Source: Dictyostelium firmibasis (Eukaryota; Evosea; Eumycetozoa; Dictyosteliales; Dictyosteliaceae). From it: DNA of 64,000 bases. The DNA is taken from positions 2,080,001 to 2,144,000 of the forward strand of contig CM069769.1 in assembly GCA_036169595.1 (NCBI GenBank). The letters are read 5' to 3'. The position numbers were made by a program, and so were the translations under genes. This document shows positions 33,209-45,134 of this stretch, piece by piece (within the stretch, counting starts at the first letter, position 1; every line of letters starts with the position of its first letter). A model generated the notes under the pieces. The model saw nothing but the letters and a program-made list of their open reading frames with translations, did no database searches and was not told the origin of the DNA.

Positions 33209-35341
33209 ATGACAACAAATAATCAAGCAAATAGTAATAATACTACTACATTATTTGACAAAGATTCGTCATCATCATCATCGTCATTTGGAAATGAAAA
33301 TTTCATTTATAACAGTAATCAAAAATTAACTATTCAACAACAAAGAATATCATTACCAATTTATCAAAATCGTAAACATATATTATATTTATTAGAGAAA
33401 TATAGTACATTAGTAATCATTGGTAATACAGGATGTGGTAAATCAACACAAATTCCTCAATATCTATTTGAAAGTGGTTGGGCTGATGGATTTAGAACGG
33501 TACTTTGCACTCAACCAAGAAGAGTTGCAGCAATTTCATTGGCAGAAAGGGTTGCACAGGAATTAGGTGAACAACAAGTTGGTAAAACTGTTGGATATAG
33601 TGTTAGATTCGATGAAAAAATATCAGATATCGAAACTCGTATAAAGTATATGACAGACGGTATGTTAATTAGAGAGATGATGTTAGATCCATTACTTTTG
33701 AAATACTCTGTAATTATGATAGATGAAGCACATGAACGTTCATTACAAACTGATATTCTAATGGGATTATTAAAAAAAGTTCAAAAAAAAAGGAATTCCT
33801 CTGGTGAAAATAATAATAATAATAATGATACCTTGAAATTAATAGTTTCATCGGCTACTTTAAATGCTCAAGATTTTTTCAACTTTTTTAATTACAATCA
33901 AACCAATGACAAATCAAAAGATACCTCAACAATTCTTTCAATTGAAGGTAGAACCTATCCTGTCGATATACACTATCTTGAAGAACCAACTTCAAATTAT
34001 ATACAACAAACATTACAAACCATTATTGATATTCATTTAACTCAACCACCTGGTGATATTTTAGTATTTCTAACTGGTCAAGAAGAAATTGAAAGAATGA
34101 TTCAAACATTGGATGATAAATTTGAACTTCAAAGACAACAACAACAAGATAATAAAAATAAACAAATGATGAAATATTTATTATTACCAATGTATTCTGG
34201 ATTATCGATTAATAAACAAATCAAAGTTTTCGAATCAGTTGGTGACAGTAAAAAAATTAGAAAGATTATAATCGCCACTAATATTGCAGAGACATCAATT
34301 ACAATCGATGGTGTTGTCTATGTAGTTGATTGTGGTTTTGTAAAAATTAAATCATATGATTCAATAAGTGGTTTGGAGTCTTTAGTGATTGTACCAACCT
34401 CAAAATCATCAGCAAATCAAAGATCTGGTAGAGCAGGTAGAAATAGAGCAGGTAAATGCTATAGACTCTACACTGAATCAACCTATGATACCCTATTACC
34501 AGATCAAACAATACCAGAAATTCAACGTTCAAATTTAACAACAACAATTTTACAATTAAAAGCATTGGGCATTGATAATATTCTAAATTTCGATTTCATT
34601 TCACAACCACCATCAGGTTCACTCATAAGAGGATTAGAAGTTTTATATGGATTGGGTGCATTAGATGATAATGGTAGATTAACAAATCCAACTGGTATGA
34701 TAATGGCAGAATTTCCAACGGATCCAACATTTTCAAAAATGATAGTTCAATCATCTTCAACTGGATTCAATTGTTCTGAAGAATGTATTACTATCACTGC
34801 AATGTTAAACATTCAAGGTTTATTCACTAATCAAAACCATAAATCGAGAAAACATCTATTGGTTAAAGAAGGTGATCATATAACACTATTAAATATTTTC
34901 AACTCTTTTATTTCAAATAATCCAAATTCTTCACATTGGTGTCATCAACATCAAATAAACTATAAAGCTATGCAGAGAGTTTTACAAGTTAGAAAACAAC
35001 TATTAGCTTATGCAAATAAATACTCTATAAAAGTTATATCTTGTTTCGATGATCCAAATATTTCACCCAAGAATTGCAGTAGTTTAGTTAGAAAAGCTAT
35101 TGTTTCTGGATTCTTTACAAATGCTGCTCAATTACAACCAGATGGTTCGTATCAAACCATTAGAGAAAAACATAAACTTTGGTTACATCCAACATCAGTA
35201 CTTTGTTTATCAAACTCGCCTCAATGGGTTATTTTCAATGAAGTAACAATTACAACAAAAGAATATATGAAAGATGTAATCTCAATTGAACCAAATTGGT
35301 TGTATGAAATTGCGCCACATTATTATAAATTTAAAAAATAA
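33209..35341 (+). CDS. dhx35: DEAH-box RNA helicase, DHX35-like
   Basis: 710 residues, one exon. All SF2 DEAH motifs are visible: GNTGCGKST (motif I, about 71), TQPRRVAA (Ia), DEAH (II, about 171), SAT (III, about 214), FLTGQEEIE (IV region), ATNIAETSITI (V) and QRSGRAGR (VI, about 404). HA2/ratchet and OB-fold regions follow (ILQLKALGIDNILNFDF, SGFFTNAAQLQPDGSYQTI, WVIFNEV). The start LTIQQQRISLPIYQNRKHIL and the short N terminus with no extra domain match DHX35 better than DHX8, DHX15 or DHX38. DHX35 associates with spliceosomal C complexes in the nucleus. The gene is convergent with SHQ1 (133 bp apart). Confidence 0.88.
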   Translation: MTTNNQANSNNTTTLFDKDSSSSSSSFGNENFIYNSNQKLTIQQQRISLPIYQNRKHILYLLEKYSTLVIIGNTGCGKSTQIPQYLFESGWADGFRTVLCTQPRRVAAISLAERVAQELGEQQVGKTVGYSVRFDEKISDIETRIKYMTDGMLIREMMLDPLLLKYSVIMIDEAHERSLQTDILMGLLKKVQKKRNSSGENNNNNNDTLKLIVSSATLNAQDFFNFFNYNQTNDKSKDTSTILSIEGRTYPVDIHYLEEPTSNYIQQTLQTIIDIHLTQPPGDILVFLTGQEEIERMIQTLDDKFELQRQQQQDNKNKQMMKYLLLPMYSGLSINKQIKVFESVGDSKKIRKIIIATNIAETSITIDGVVYVVDCGFVKIKSYDSISGLESLVIVPTSKSSANQRSGRAGRNRAGKCYRLYTESTYDTLLPDQTIPEIQRSNLTTTILQLKALGIDNILNFDFISQPPSGSLIRGLEVLYGLGALDDNGRLTNPTGMIMAEFPTDPTFSKMIVQSSSTGFNCSEECITITAMLNIQGLFTNQNHKSRKHLLVKEGDHITLLNIFNSFISNNPNSSHWCHQHQINYKAMQRVLQVRKQLLAYANKYSIKVISCFDDPNISPKNCSSLVRKAIVSGFFTNAAQLQPDGSYQTIREKHKLWLHPTSVLCLSNSPQWVIFNEVTITTKEYMKDVISIEPNWLYEIAPHYYKFKK

Positions 35342-35474
35342 ATTTTATTTTTCTCTTTATATTTTTTTTTTTTTTCTAAATTTTGATAAATAAAAATGTA
35401 AGAAGATTTATATTTGTTTTATATATTTTTATTTAAATTTTATTTTTTGAATTTTTTGAATTTTATTTTTTTTT

Positions 35475-37292
35475 TTAATCACTTTCATCTTGATTTTCAT
35501 ATTCAAATTGTTGTTCACCATCTTCTTCTTGTTCTTCTTCACCAAATACCATGCCTTCTTCTTCAACTAATTTTTCATATTCATCTAATGGCCAAGATAA
35601 CATTGATTTCTTCATATCATATTCAGAAAGTTTATTACGTAATGATTTTAATTTCTTTTTACTTGCATGTTGTAACCAAATACAATAATCATCGATATAT
35701 AATCTATTTAAATAATATTTAAATTCTGATGATTCTAATTTCTTTTTAATATCCAATAAACATTTTAATAAACATCTTTTACCTAATTGAAAGATTTGTT
35801 TTGTATCTCTAAAAACACGTTCTGATAATAACCAACTACGATATAGTGGAAATGTTAATGATCTCTTAAAGCAACATTCGATCACTGATGATAAATTATA
35901 AAAACTATCAAGACATGATAATGTTCCTGATAATTTGCAAATATTCCAAGCTGATTCGATATTGTCATATCCCATATTAACTCTTTCATTATATGCATAT
36001 GAATAAATTATATCAATTAATCCAAGTAATAATGATTTTTCGTTACTAATCATATATTCCTTATTTGGTAAATTTTTCATTATATCTTTTTCTTCATCTG
36101 AAAATGTTATTAATTTCTTTGAATATTTATTTTTGCTAGAAGTGGTTGTATTTGATTGTTCTTCTACCTCCTCCTCTTTTTCAATTAAAATGTTTTTATT
36201 TTCAGATTCGTCATTTACAATTGAAATTTTCTTTGATAAAGTTGAATTAATCTTTTCTAATAATTCATCTGAAATTTCATTCGATTCAATAGTTGTTTCA
36301 TTTATAACTTCATCATTACCTTCATCGTAATCTTCTAAATTTGATGGATCAATTTGTTTAATTTCTTCTTTTTCAATCAATTTTCCCTCTTCAAGTTTTT
36401 CTTCTATAAATTTTTCTTCTTTAACTTTTTCTTCTTTAACTTTTTCTTCTTCAACTTTTTCATTTATTTTCTCTTTTGGATCTTGTTCTATTGATTGTTG
36501 ATTTTTCTCTTTTTTTAACTTGATTTTCTTCTCGATTAAATCTTCCCAATAACATTTATAATGTAACAATTCTTTGATATCATCATTAAAGAAATGATTT
36601 TCCATATATCTTTCAGGGTCAAATTTTAAATCTTCAAATTCAGTTCTAACTTTGGTTCTTTCTTGTTTTGTAATTGAATCAATAATTGGAATATCAATTA
36701 TATCACCAATATCTTGTTGTAAACCTTGAAAGAAATCACTATATCCATCGTTGAACCCATATTTTATTTTATTTTTTAATTCATCCAACTAAAAAATATA
36801 TATAATAAACAAATATATATTAATATAATTTTAATAAAATTAATAAAATTATTGTATTTTTTTTTTACATACAGATGGTTCAGGTTCAACTACTTGCTCA
36901 AATTCCCATTCTTCATCTTCATAATCATCACCATCTTCATCTTCATCATTTTGATTTGATTCATCATTTAAAACTTGAATTTTCGAAGTGTTTGTTGGTT
37001 TTTTTTCTAATAACTTTGTTATCAAATCCAAATCATTGAATTTTTGACCTTTAATTTCTTTTGGTAAATAGAAAGTAAACTCTTGTGTGTTTACATTGAA
37101 CGATGCTTTCTCTTTACCGTCTTCAACTATATTATGGCTAAATGTAAGTCTAAGGAAATATGGTTTACAATAGAATTTAAATTGATTCTCCAATAAATAA
37201 AAATCGGCTTCTGATGCTTTAATGTATGGTGTTATTGCAACAACAATAATAAATTCATCATTTTGGTCAACTGAAAATTTTGGAATAATCAT
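35475..37292 (-). CDS. shq1: SHQ1, H/ACA snoRNP assembly chaperone, two exons
   Basis: Exon 1 is 37292-36873 and exon 2 is 36788-35475, 577 residues, donor GTATGT. SHQ1 protects nascent dyskerin/Cbf5 before H/ACA snoRNP assembly. Residues 1-95 form the CS-like domain with family signatures MIIPKFSVDQNDEFIIVVA, YIKASEADFYL, FKFYCKPYFLRLTF and FTFYLPKE. After an acidic linker, exon 2 starts the SHQ1-specific domain (YGFNDGYSDFFQGLQQDIGD, IDIPIID, FDPERYMENHFFND), interrupted by a long Glu/Lys insert, and continues with GLIDIIYSYAYNERVNMG, WNICKLSGTLSCLD and SLTFPLYRSW. The insert lengthens the protein relative to yeast. The start is 302 bp from the divergent UQCC1 start. Confidence 0.9.
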
Positions 37293-37356
37293 ATTAAATT
37301 TATAAAAATAAATTTCTATTTATATAACAATGAAATAAAAAATATAATTATATATT

Positions 37357-37409
<53 letters not shown>

Positions 37410-37493
37410 ATTACACACGACAAAATTACTCGTTTTTTAATTTTAATTTTTTTTATTTTAATTTTTTTTTTTTTTAAATTTTTTTTTAATTTT

Positions 37494-37529
<36 letters not shown>

Positions 37530-37594
37530 TCGTTTTGGATTTTATAGAATTAACGCATTTGGTAGTTGGGAGGAAAGAGAAAGCGAAAAAAAAA
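37293..37594. promoter_or_regulatory. Shared divergent promoter region, shq1 / uqcc1
   Basis: 302 bp of almost pure A/T runs (A-run 37363-37402, T-run near 37500-37528) separating two divergent start codons. No specific motif is visible; that it carries both promoters is inferred from the layout. Confidence 0.5.
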
Positions 37595-37776
37595 ATGATG
37601 AATTTATCTAGAAATCTATTAAGAAAAGGTTTATTACAGTATTCATATAAAATTAATACCATTACTAGAAACTCAAATTCAGTTTCAATTTTATTTTCAA
37701 ATAATAAAATCGCCATTGATAATGACAATAATAATTTAATAAAATCATTCTCAACTTTAAAACCAGAGAATGAATC

Positions 37777-37823
<47 letters not shown>

Positions 37824-38599
37824 ATGAAGATATAATTAAAGATGAAAAAATTAATAGTGAATATGATCAAGAAATTTTAAAATATGTTCCAAATCCAAAA
37901 TATTTAGCAAAGGAACAGATGAAAAAAGAAAAGAGTTGGCATCTTAATTTATTGGGATTCTATTCAAAGGATACTATATCATTACATAATTCCTATCGTA
38001 TTTATGATGCAATCGCTAAACAATCATCTGATATTGAATTTTATAAACAATCAAATTTACCAGTTAATGTTAGAAGTTGGTTTGCAATCAGCGTACTTCA
38101 TCTTTGGATTGTTTTTGTACGTTTAAGAAAAGATTTAAAGCTTTCAAAACAATTACAAATTGATTTATACGACCGTTTTTGGGAAGATTTAGAAAGAAGA
38201 ATTGGTATTGCTGGTGTATGTAATTAAATTAAATTTTATTTTTGAATTCAATTTTTTTTTTTCTAATATAAATTAATTTTTCTCTTTATTTTTATTTTTT
38301 TTTTTATTTTTATTTTTTAGATTAAGAAAAGATTTATTCCAAAATATTTAAAAAACTTTTATACTAATTATTTAGGATCATTAATTTCATATGATGAAAG
38401 TTTATTTGATGATACATTATTATGTAATGCATTATGGAGAAACTTTTATGCAATGAACCCTGAAATTACACCACAACAACTTTTGGATATGGTCAAATAT
38501 ATTCGTGTTCAACTTAATCATTTAGATAAATTACCAAATGTAATTGAAGAAGGTGAAGTTTCATTTTATTCAATTAATGATGTAAAAAAATTAAAATAA
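37595..38599 (+). CDS. uqcc1: UQCC1/CBP3, cytochrome b assembly factor, two exons
   Basis: Exon 1 is 37595-38215, exon 2 38321-38599; donor GTATGT, acceptor TTTTTTAG; 299 residues. CBP3/UQCC1 binds mitochondrial ribosomes and newly made cytochrome b for complex III. The first about 50 residues are a mitochondrial-type presequence (MMNLSRNLLRKGLLQYSYKI ... SFSTL), followed by a poly-Thr tract. The Ubiq_cyt_C_chap domain is recognisable: FYKQSNLPVNVRSWFAISVL, HLWIVFVRLRK, YDRFWEDLERRIGIAGV, then FIPKYLKNFYTNYLGSLISY, DTLLCNALWRNFYAMN and VKYIRVQLNHLDKL. Of the two consecutive ATGs I chose the first. Confidence 0.88.
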
Positions 38600-38637
38600 A
38601 AAAAAAAATAAAATAAAAATATTCTTTAGTTTTTAAA

Positions 38638-38820
<183 letters not shown>

Positions 38821-38868
38821 AAATAGAGTGAGTGGTAGCAAATTTTTAAAATTTAAATAATAAATTTA

Positions 38869-40011
38869 TTATGGTAATGGTTGATAATTTTCTTTTTTAA
38901 ATGTTTCATTTATAGAATATTTAGTTTCTGAATAAATATTAACAAAACCGTTTGACAATAATGTATCTGCTAATTCAGTCAATTGATTGAATAGTTTTTT
39001 ATCAGATTCTGATTGAGTTGTAGTCGTGGTGGTTGTTGTTGTTGATGTTGTATCAGTATTTGATCTTTTATTTTTTGGAGGATTTTTTCTTTTAATTTCA
39101 GGTCTTTTATTTGAACCAGTTGGATTACCTGATAATCTTCTCAATGCAGATAAAACTGATTCTTTATCAGACTGTAATATATTATAAATTTTATTTAAAC
39201 GTTCTAAACGTAATGATTTTTCATCATTTGATTGACCTAATCTTCTTTTCTTTAATTCTTTTTGATGTTCAATCTCCCAAAGATCTTCTTCTTCTTCAGT
39301 TTGTTGATCATTTTGTTTCTTTAAATCACGTTTTGATATTTTTGGTACTTTTGTTGACCAAACTTGGTCATACTCTTGTAACCAAGCATCATCCTCTTTT
39401 TTATCCTTTCTAAATACGAAATTACCACTTGCATCGAAATAACCCTGTTCATTCTCATCTTTTAAATTAAATGAATCATATTCAATTTCTTCTTCTTCTT
39501 CTTCTTCTTCCTCCTCATCATTATTATTATTATCACTTTTTTTAGTTTTATCGTTCATTTTATCATTATCATCATCGCTATATTCGTCATCATTTTTAAA
39601 GAGTGCTCTTTTACCTCTAACTTTTTTATAAATTTTTTCAACTTCTTTTTTTTGATTTTCGTCATCATCACTATCCAAGTATACCTCACCTTGAACTGAA
39701 TCGATTTGGTTATTTATAACATCTTCTTTGTATTTATGTTCTTTTGATAGATCTTGAATCTTATTCTTTTCTTTAAATTCTTCATCCCTTTTTTTTTGTT
39801 TTTCATTTCCAATTTCAATTTGTTTTAAAATTTCTTTTTCAAAATTATCATCACCATTATTTACCTTTGTTTCATTTTGTTCATAATTGTCATTACTATT
39901 ATTAAAATTATTATTATAATCTTCTTCTATAGTTTTAGTTTGAATATCATTACTGAATCTTACTTTTTTTTCTCTACTATTTTTATCATCCTCTTTATTT
40001 GAATTGCTCAT
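38869..40011 (-). CDS. cd2bp2: CD2BP2/Lin1-like U5 snRNP-associated protein, without a GYF domain
   Basis: 380 residues, single exon. CD2BP2 (U5-52K) binds the U5 snRNP protein PRP6 during snRNP maturation. Family blocks are the basic/acidic N terminus (KKVRFSNDI), GKRALFKNDDEYS, NEQGYFDASGNFVFRKDKKE, DDAWLQEYDQVW, EKSLRLERLNKIYNILQ, ESVLSALRRLSGN and LFNQLTELADTLLSNGFVNI. The protein then ends about 25 residues later (ETFKKENYQPLP), just where human CD2BP2 continues into its GYF domain (W-x-Y-x(10)-GPF). No GYF motif is found in the coding sequence or in the short 3' flank I read. The transcript is convergent with uqcc1 and divergent from the kinase gene. Confidence 0.8.
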   Translation of the reverse strand: MSNSNKEDDKNSREKKVRFSNDIQTKTIEEDYNNNFNNSNDNYEQNETKVNNGDDNFEKEILKQIEIGNEKQKKRDEEFKEKNKIQDLSKEHKYKEDVINNQIDSVQGEVYLDSDDDENQKKEVEKIYKKVRGKRALFKNDDEYSDDDNDKMNDKTKKSDNNNNDEEEEEEEEEEIEYDSFNLKDENEQGYFDASGNFVFRKDKKEDDAWLQEYDQVWSTKVPKISKRDLKKQNDQQTEEEEDLWEIEHQKELKKRRLGQSNDEKSLRLERLNKIYNILQSDKESVLSALRRLSGNPTGSNKRPEIKRKNPPKNKRSNTDTTSTTTTTTTTTQSESDKKLFNQLTELADTLLSNGFVNIYSETKYSINETFKKENYQPLP

Positions 40012-40320
40012 TGTTGTAATTGTTATTGTGAAGATTGTGTGGAATTATAAAAAATTAAAAATAAAAAAAGGTTTGGAATTAAAAAAAGTAAAAAAAAAAT
40101 AAATTAAAAAAATAAAAAAAAAGTTTTTTTTTTTTTTTATTTGGATTGCAAATTTTTTAACTAATAACATTTCATCAAACAAATAAATGGGGAAAAAAAT
40201 TTATAGTATTAAAAAAAAAAAAAAAAGTAATAATACTGATATTGACAATTGTTAACAATTAAAAATAAAAAATAATAAAAAATAAAAAGAAATAGATAAT
40301 TTAATATTTCAAAAATTAAA

Positions 40321-40377
40321 GGTAGGTTGGGTTAATTAATTTCACACCACCCCCCCCTTCCCCCTTCCCCTAACCCA
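40321..40377. promoter_or_regulatory. C-rich tract in a divergent promoter region
   Basis: A run including TTTCACACCACCCCCCCC, TTCCCCC and TTCCCC then CTAACCC, in DNA that is otherwise nearly all A/T. G/C-rich CA/GT-type boxes bound by GBF are known in developmentally regulated Dictyostelium promoters; this resembles such a box only loosely. It is 310 bp upstream of the CD2BP2-like start and about 1.03 kb upstream of the kinase start. Confidence 0.4.
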
Positions 40378-40893
40378 AAAAAGATTTTTTTTAAGATCAA
40401 CTTTCCAATAATTATTATAACCAAAAACAATTTTTTTTTTTTTTCTATTTTTTTTTCTTTTTTTTTTATTCAACCAAAAATTTTTGATTTTATTATTTAA
40501 TTTGATTTTAATTTTAAAACAAGTTGTTTCTTTTTTTACATTTTTGATATTTTTTTTTTTTTTTTTTTTTTTTTAAGTATTTATAAAAAAAAAAAAAAAA
40601 AAATTATAAATTTAAAAATTTATTTATTTAATATTTTTTTTTTTTTTTTTTTTTTTTTCACTTTGCGATAATAAAATTTCAGACCCTAAATATCAAAATT
40701 AAACAAATTTTTTATCATAAGAGGGAAGAAAAGGGAAATTGTTGAGCCAAAACATTCAAATACTAAACTATGGTTTGCGATTTCAATTGAAATTGGCACC
40801 TTAGTTTCTTTTAAACATCGATTTGGCCAATAAAAACAAACCAAAACCAAAAAAAAAATTTTTTTTTTTTTTTTATTTTATTTTATTTTATTT

Positions 40894-40931
<38 letters not shown>

Positions 40932-41409
40932 CAAAAATATCGTGGCATACCTTTATAATAAATTTTTAAACAAATTTTAAAATTTTATTTATCACCATAT
41001 AGATAAATATTATTATTAATATTTACCCTAACATAGTTGTGAAAAAAATAAAAAAAAATAATAAGATTTTGTTGTTGTTGCATAAAAATTTTTCCCATTG
41101 TTGTAAAAATAGAAATCACACACAGAGATAGAATAATTAATCTAAATTAAAAGATTATTTTATTCTTATCAAATCAACCACAAAACACAAAAAAAAAAAA
41201 AAATAAAAAAATAAAAAAATAAAAAAATAAAAAAATAAAAAAAACCACACCTCTCTCAGCTTCTCACACATTTTATAAAGATTGTCTTTTTTTTTTTTTT
41301 TTTATTATTTTTTGTTCTCATTTTTTTTTTAAAAAAATAAAAATAACCATCTTTTTTGTACAATAATAAATTTGTAATAATAATTAATATAAAATATAAA
41401 TAAAGAAGA
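40378..41409. other. A+T-rich intergenic region upstream of the kinase-RasGEF gene
   Basis: Mostly T- and A-runs. A non-homopolymer patch at about 40675-40850 (GAGGGAAGAAAAGGGAAATT ... CAATTGAAATTGGCACCTTAG) is without a reading frame, and AAAAAAT repeats lie near 41203-41240. Possibly 5' UTR and promoter. Confidence 0.5.
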
Positions 41410-44400
41410 ATGGCTGAGGCAGATCCAGGTTTACCAACACAAGCAATTTGGGATATACCATTTGAAAGTTTAGAATTCAATGAAAGAATTGGTAAAGGTA
41501 GTTTTGGTTCAGTATTTAGGGGAATGTATTTAGGTTTAGAAGTTGCAATTAAAAAAATTGAAAAAGCTGATGATCCTGAATACCTTAAATATATCGATAG
41601 AGAAGTTTCAATGCTTCAGTAAGTACTTTTTTTATTATTTTTTTTAAAAAAAATAAAAAAAAGTAAAAAATATGATATTCAAAGCATTTCTGACACCCTT
41701 TTTTTTATTTTTATTTTAATTCTTTATTTTTTTATTATTTCTTTTCAATTGATTTTATAACCACACAATGAATGAATAGATCATTAAGACATCCATTCAT
41801 TGTTAATTTCTCAGGTATTTGTGTTCACTCAAGTGGATTATATATTGTAACAGAATTTGTTTCAGGTGGTGATGTAAGACAACTTTTAAAGAAAATGCCA
41901 CCAATTGGTTGGGATAAACGTGTAACAATTGCTGTGGATTTAGCAAAAGCAATGGTATTTTTACACGCCAAAAAAATCATTCACAGAGATTTAAAATCGA
42001 AAAATATTTTGGTATGTAAAAATAGAAATAACAAAAAATATATATACAACTTTAAAACATTTTTATTAATTTTAAATATTATTAATATCTCAACTAGTTG
42101 GATGAATTCCAAAGAATTCGTTTATGTGATTGTATGTATAATTTTTGTTTAGGTTTTTTTTATACCTAAATAATCGGAATTTTCTAACACAATTTTTTTT
42201 TTTTTTTCACCTCAATAATAGTTGGTTTTGCAAGAATGAGTGAACAAACAAAAAAATCGAGACATATGACTATGTGTGGTACTGAAGGTTGGGTTGCACC
42301 AGTAAGTATTTAAAATTTGGGTTTTTTTTTTTCATAATTTTTGGGCAGATTTTTTTTTTTTTTGGCCAAAAGATATTTTTAAAAGTCACAATTTTTATAA
42401 TTTTTTTTTTTTTGTTTTATTTTTTTTAATTTTAATTTTTTTAAAAAAAACTGATCGCGATTTAATCGAGATCTCATTCATTTTTTTTTATTTATTTTAT
42501 AATGATTACTCATCATTTCTTTAATTTTTTTTATATTTCTTTTTTTATTTCTTTTTTACTATTTTTTTTTTTTTTTTTTATATTAACTATTAAAATATTA
42601 TTATTATTATTTTTTTTAAAATTAGGAAATTTTATTGGGTATGAGTTATGATACATCATGCGATGTATTTTCTTATGGTGTTGTTTTAGCAGAGTTAATT
42701 ACTGGAAGAAAGCCAGGTGTAGATTTATGGGTAAGATCACCAGAGACATGCTTTGACATTAATCCAGAAGAATTGAAACAAAAATCTATACCAGGATGTC
42801 CACCAGAATTAATTTCGGTTTGTGTTGAGTGTTGTCTTTATGAACCATTAACCAGACCAAAGTTTGATGAGATTTTATCTCAATTAAAAGTTTGTCAAAA
42901 CAACTTAAAGGCAGCAACTGTAGCTGCGGCTGCCGCCGCCGCCGCAGCGGCAGCAGCAGCAGCAGCAGCTGCAGTAGTACCAATACCAATTCCAACTATT
43001 CAAACACCAACCATTCAAACACCAAATATTTCATCATCATCATCATCATCAACAACAAATAACAATGGTAATATTTCACCAGATATTACAAATGGTATTC
43101 AACAATTGAATTTATCATCATCAGGAGGTAGTAATAATTCATCACCATCTACACCACCACAAGGATCAGCATTTGTATCTTTGGCACAATCTAGAAGAAA
43201 TACAATGTCACTTCATAGAAAATCGACCGAGTTGAATTTAGTTGATGGTCAATTATCCACTACACCACCACCAACTTCACCAATTCAAACTAGACCTCAT
43301 AAACCAAGTGATTCAATTTGGAAGATTGCAGCAAAACCAAAGAATGTTGGGTACCAAACATTAAAGAGAAAACAAGGATCTGGTCAACAAGCTGCATTAA
43401 CAAGTCATATCACAAAAATGATTGAACGTGCAACATCAGACTACTACTATGATACCTCATATATTCAAGACTTTTTATTGGCCTATCGTTGTTTTGCTCC
43501 ACCACAACAAATCTTTGATCTCCTATTATCACGTTATATCGCTAATTCACCCGACAACTTTCTAAACGATATAAACAGTTGGAAAAAGGTACAAAAAGTT
43601 ATTCAATTACGTGTAATCATTTTCTTTAAACGTTGGATTGACTATTATCCACAAGATTTTCTTGAGGAAGCAATGGAAGATAATCTAAATGAATTTGATA
43701 AAATCTCTGCTCAACAAAACTCTAGTACAGCTTTACTTTTAGGTACAACACTCACTATCAACAATGAATTATTAAACGATCCAAAATTAATGACCCAATT
43801 ACAAAAAAAACGTTCAGAATTAGAATTATTAACTCAAATTAATAGTCCTTCTGATTTTATAAATAACTCTGTAAATAATATAAACAACAACAACAACAAC
43901 AATATAAATAATATAAATAATAAAGACTCTGTAAATAATAATGGACCAAATATAACAAATATTGCGGCAGCAAATCAATCAAAGATGATGCTTCAAAATG
44001 GTAATAATAGATATAGTATTTTAGTAACAGCCAATGGTATTGGCAATGGTGAGGAACCATATCCAGTTAGTATAATACCACCACCAACCACCAACGAATA
44101 TTTGGATGTCAAAGATATTCATAGTACAGAGTTGGCACGTCAAATTACAATTATCAATAGTTTTTATTTCAATCGTATAAAGGCTAGAGAGTTTATTGAA
44201 TACATTTGGGAGAAATGTGGTGAAGAGTCAACAACTACTCCTTATGTTGGTACTTCATTTGTCGAGGTGATACCAGCCGAAAACATTCATAAATTCGTTA
44301 GAAAATGTAATGGTTTAGCTCGTTTCGTCTCTACAGAGATTTTGAAACAAAATAAACTCCAAAAAAGAGTTGCAACCGTTGAACGTTTCATTGAAGCCGC

Positions 44401-44869
44401 TGAGAAATGTTTGGCCTATAACGATTATGCTGGTGTTTTCTCAATCGTTGAGCCTTTGATCGATCAATCTATCGAACGTTTATCAGAGACTTGGAGAAAT
44501 GTATCCCAAAAGAATATCGTAATCTTTGAACACTTGAAATCCATTGTATCCAAAGAGAACGATCATAAAAAGTATAGAGAACTATTTCCAGATGCTAAAC
44601 CACCTTGCATTCCAAATATTCATTTATTATTGGACGAATTATCATTCATTGAAACTAGTTCACCACGTCTTTTACCAGGTGGCATCGTTAACTTTTTCCA
44701 TTATCGTCAATTGTCAAGAAAGATCTTACAATCTCAACAACTTCAGTCTCATTGTTTCAGACCAATTCCTTCAATTCAAAAGGTTTTAACTAAACCTCCT
44801 TCAGAATTGTTCGATGATGAATTAATTAAAAATAATTCATTAAAATGTGAACCACCTGTATCTTTATAA
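41410..44869 (+). CDS. gefX: Protein kinase fused to a RasGEF (gefX-like), five exons
   Basis: Exons 41410-41618, 41780-42011, 42098-42131, 42222-42301 and 42626-44869 join in frame to 932 residues. The N-terminal TKL-type kinase has the Gly loop GKGSFGSVFRG (about 30), VAIKKI, HRDLKSKNIL, and, only after splicing the 34-nt exon, CDFGFAR, then GTEGWVAPE and DVFSYGVVLAELI. All catalytic residues are present. A poly-Ala tract (about 283-303) and Ser-rich linker follow. A RasGEF N-terminal domain lies at about 416-520 (YDTSYIQDFLLAYRCFAPP) and the catalytic CDC25-type domain at about 681-890 (DIHSTELARQITIINSFYF, CNGLARFVSTEIL, PCIPNIHLLLDELSF, NFFHYRQLSRKI). The family activates Ras by GDP/GTP exchange; the kinase may regulate this. 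D. discoideum has such a fusion, gefX; I assign that symbol from memory of the architecture. Confidence 0.88.
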
Positions 44870-45134
44870 ATTCAAAAAAAAATTAATTTTTTTTAATAAC
44901 CAAAAAAAAAAAAAATACTATATTTGTTTTCTATAAAAAAAAACATCAAAAAAAAAAAGTAATTAAATGTCTTAAAAATAAAAATAAAAATAAATTAATA
45001 AAAATAAAAAACGAAATAAAATAAACAAATAAATACATATTTTTTTTTTTTTTTTGGTTAAATTTTATTTATATATATTTTTAATACAATCTGTAATAAA
45101 AAATGTATATTGTTTTGTTTTTTTTTTTTTTTTT

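Noticed and set aside
43857-44060. Minus-strand Tyr/Cys-rich frame inside the RasGEF gene
   Set aside because: Shadow of the Asn-rich linker between RasGEF-N and the catalytic domain.
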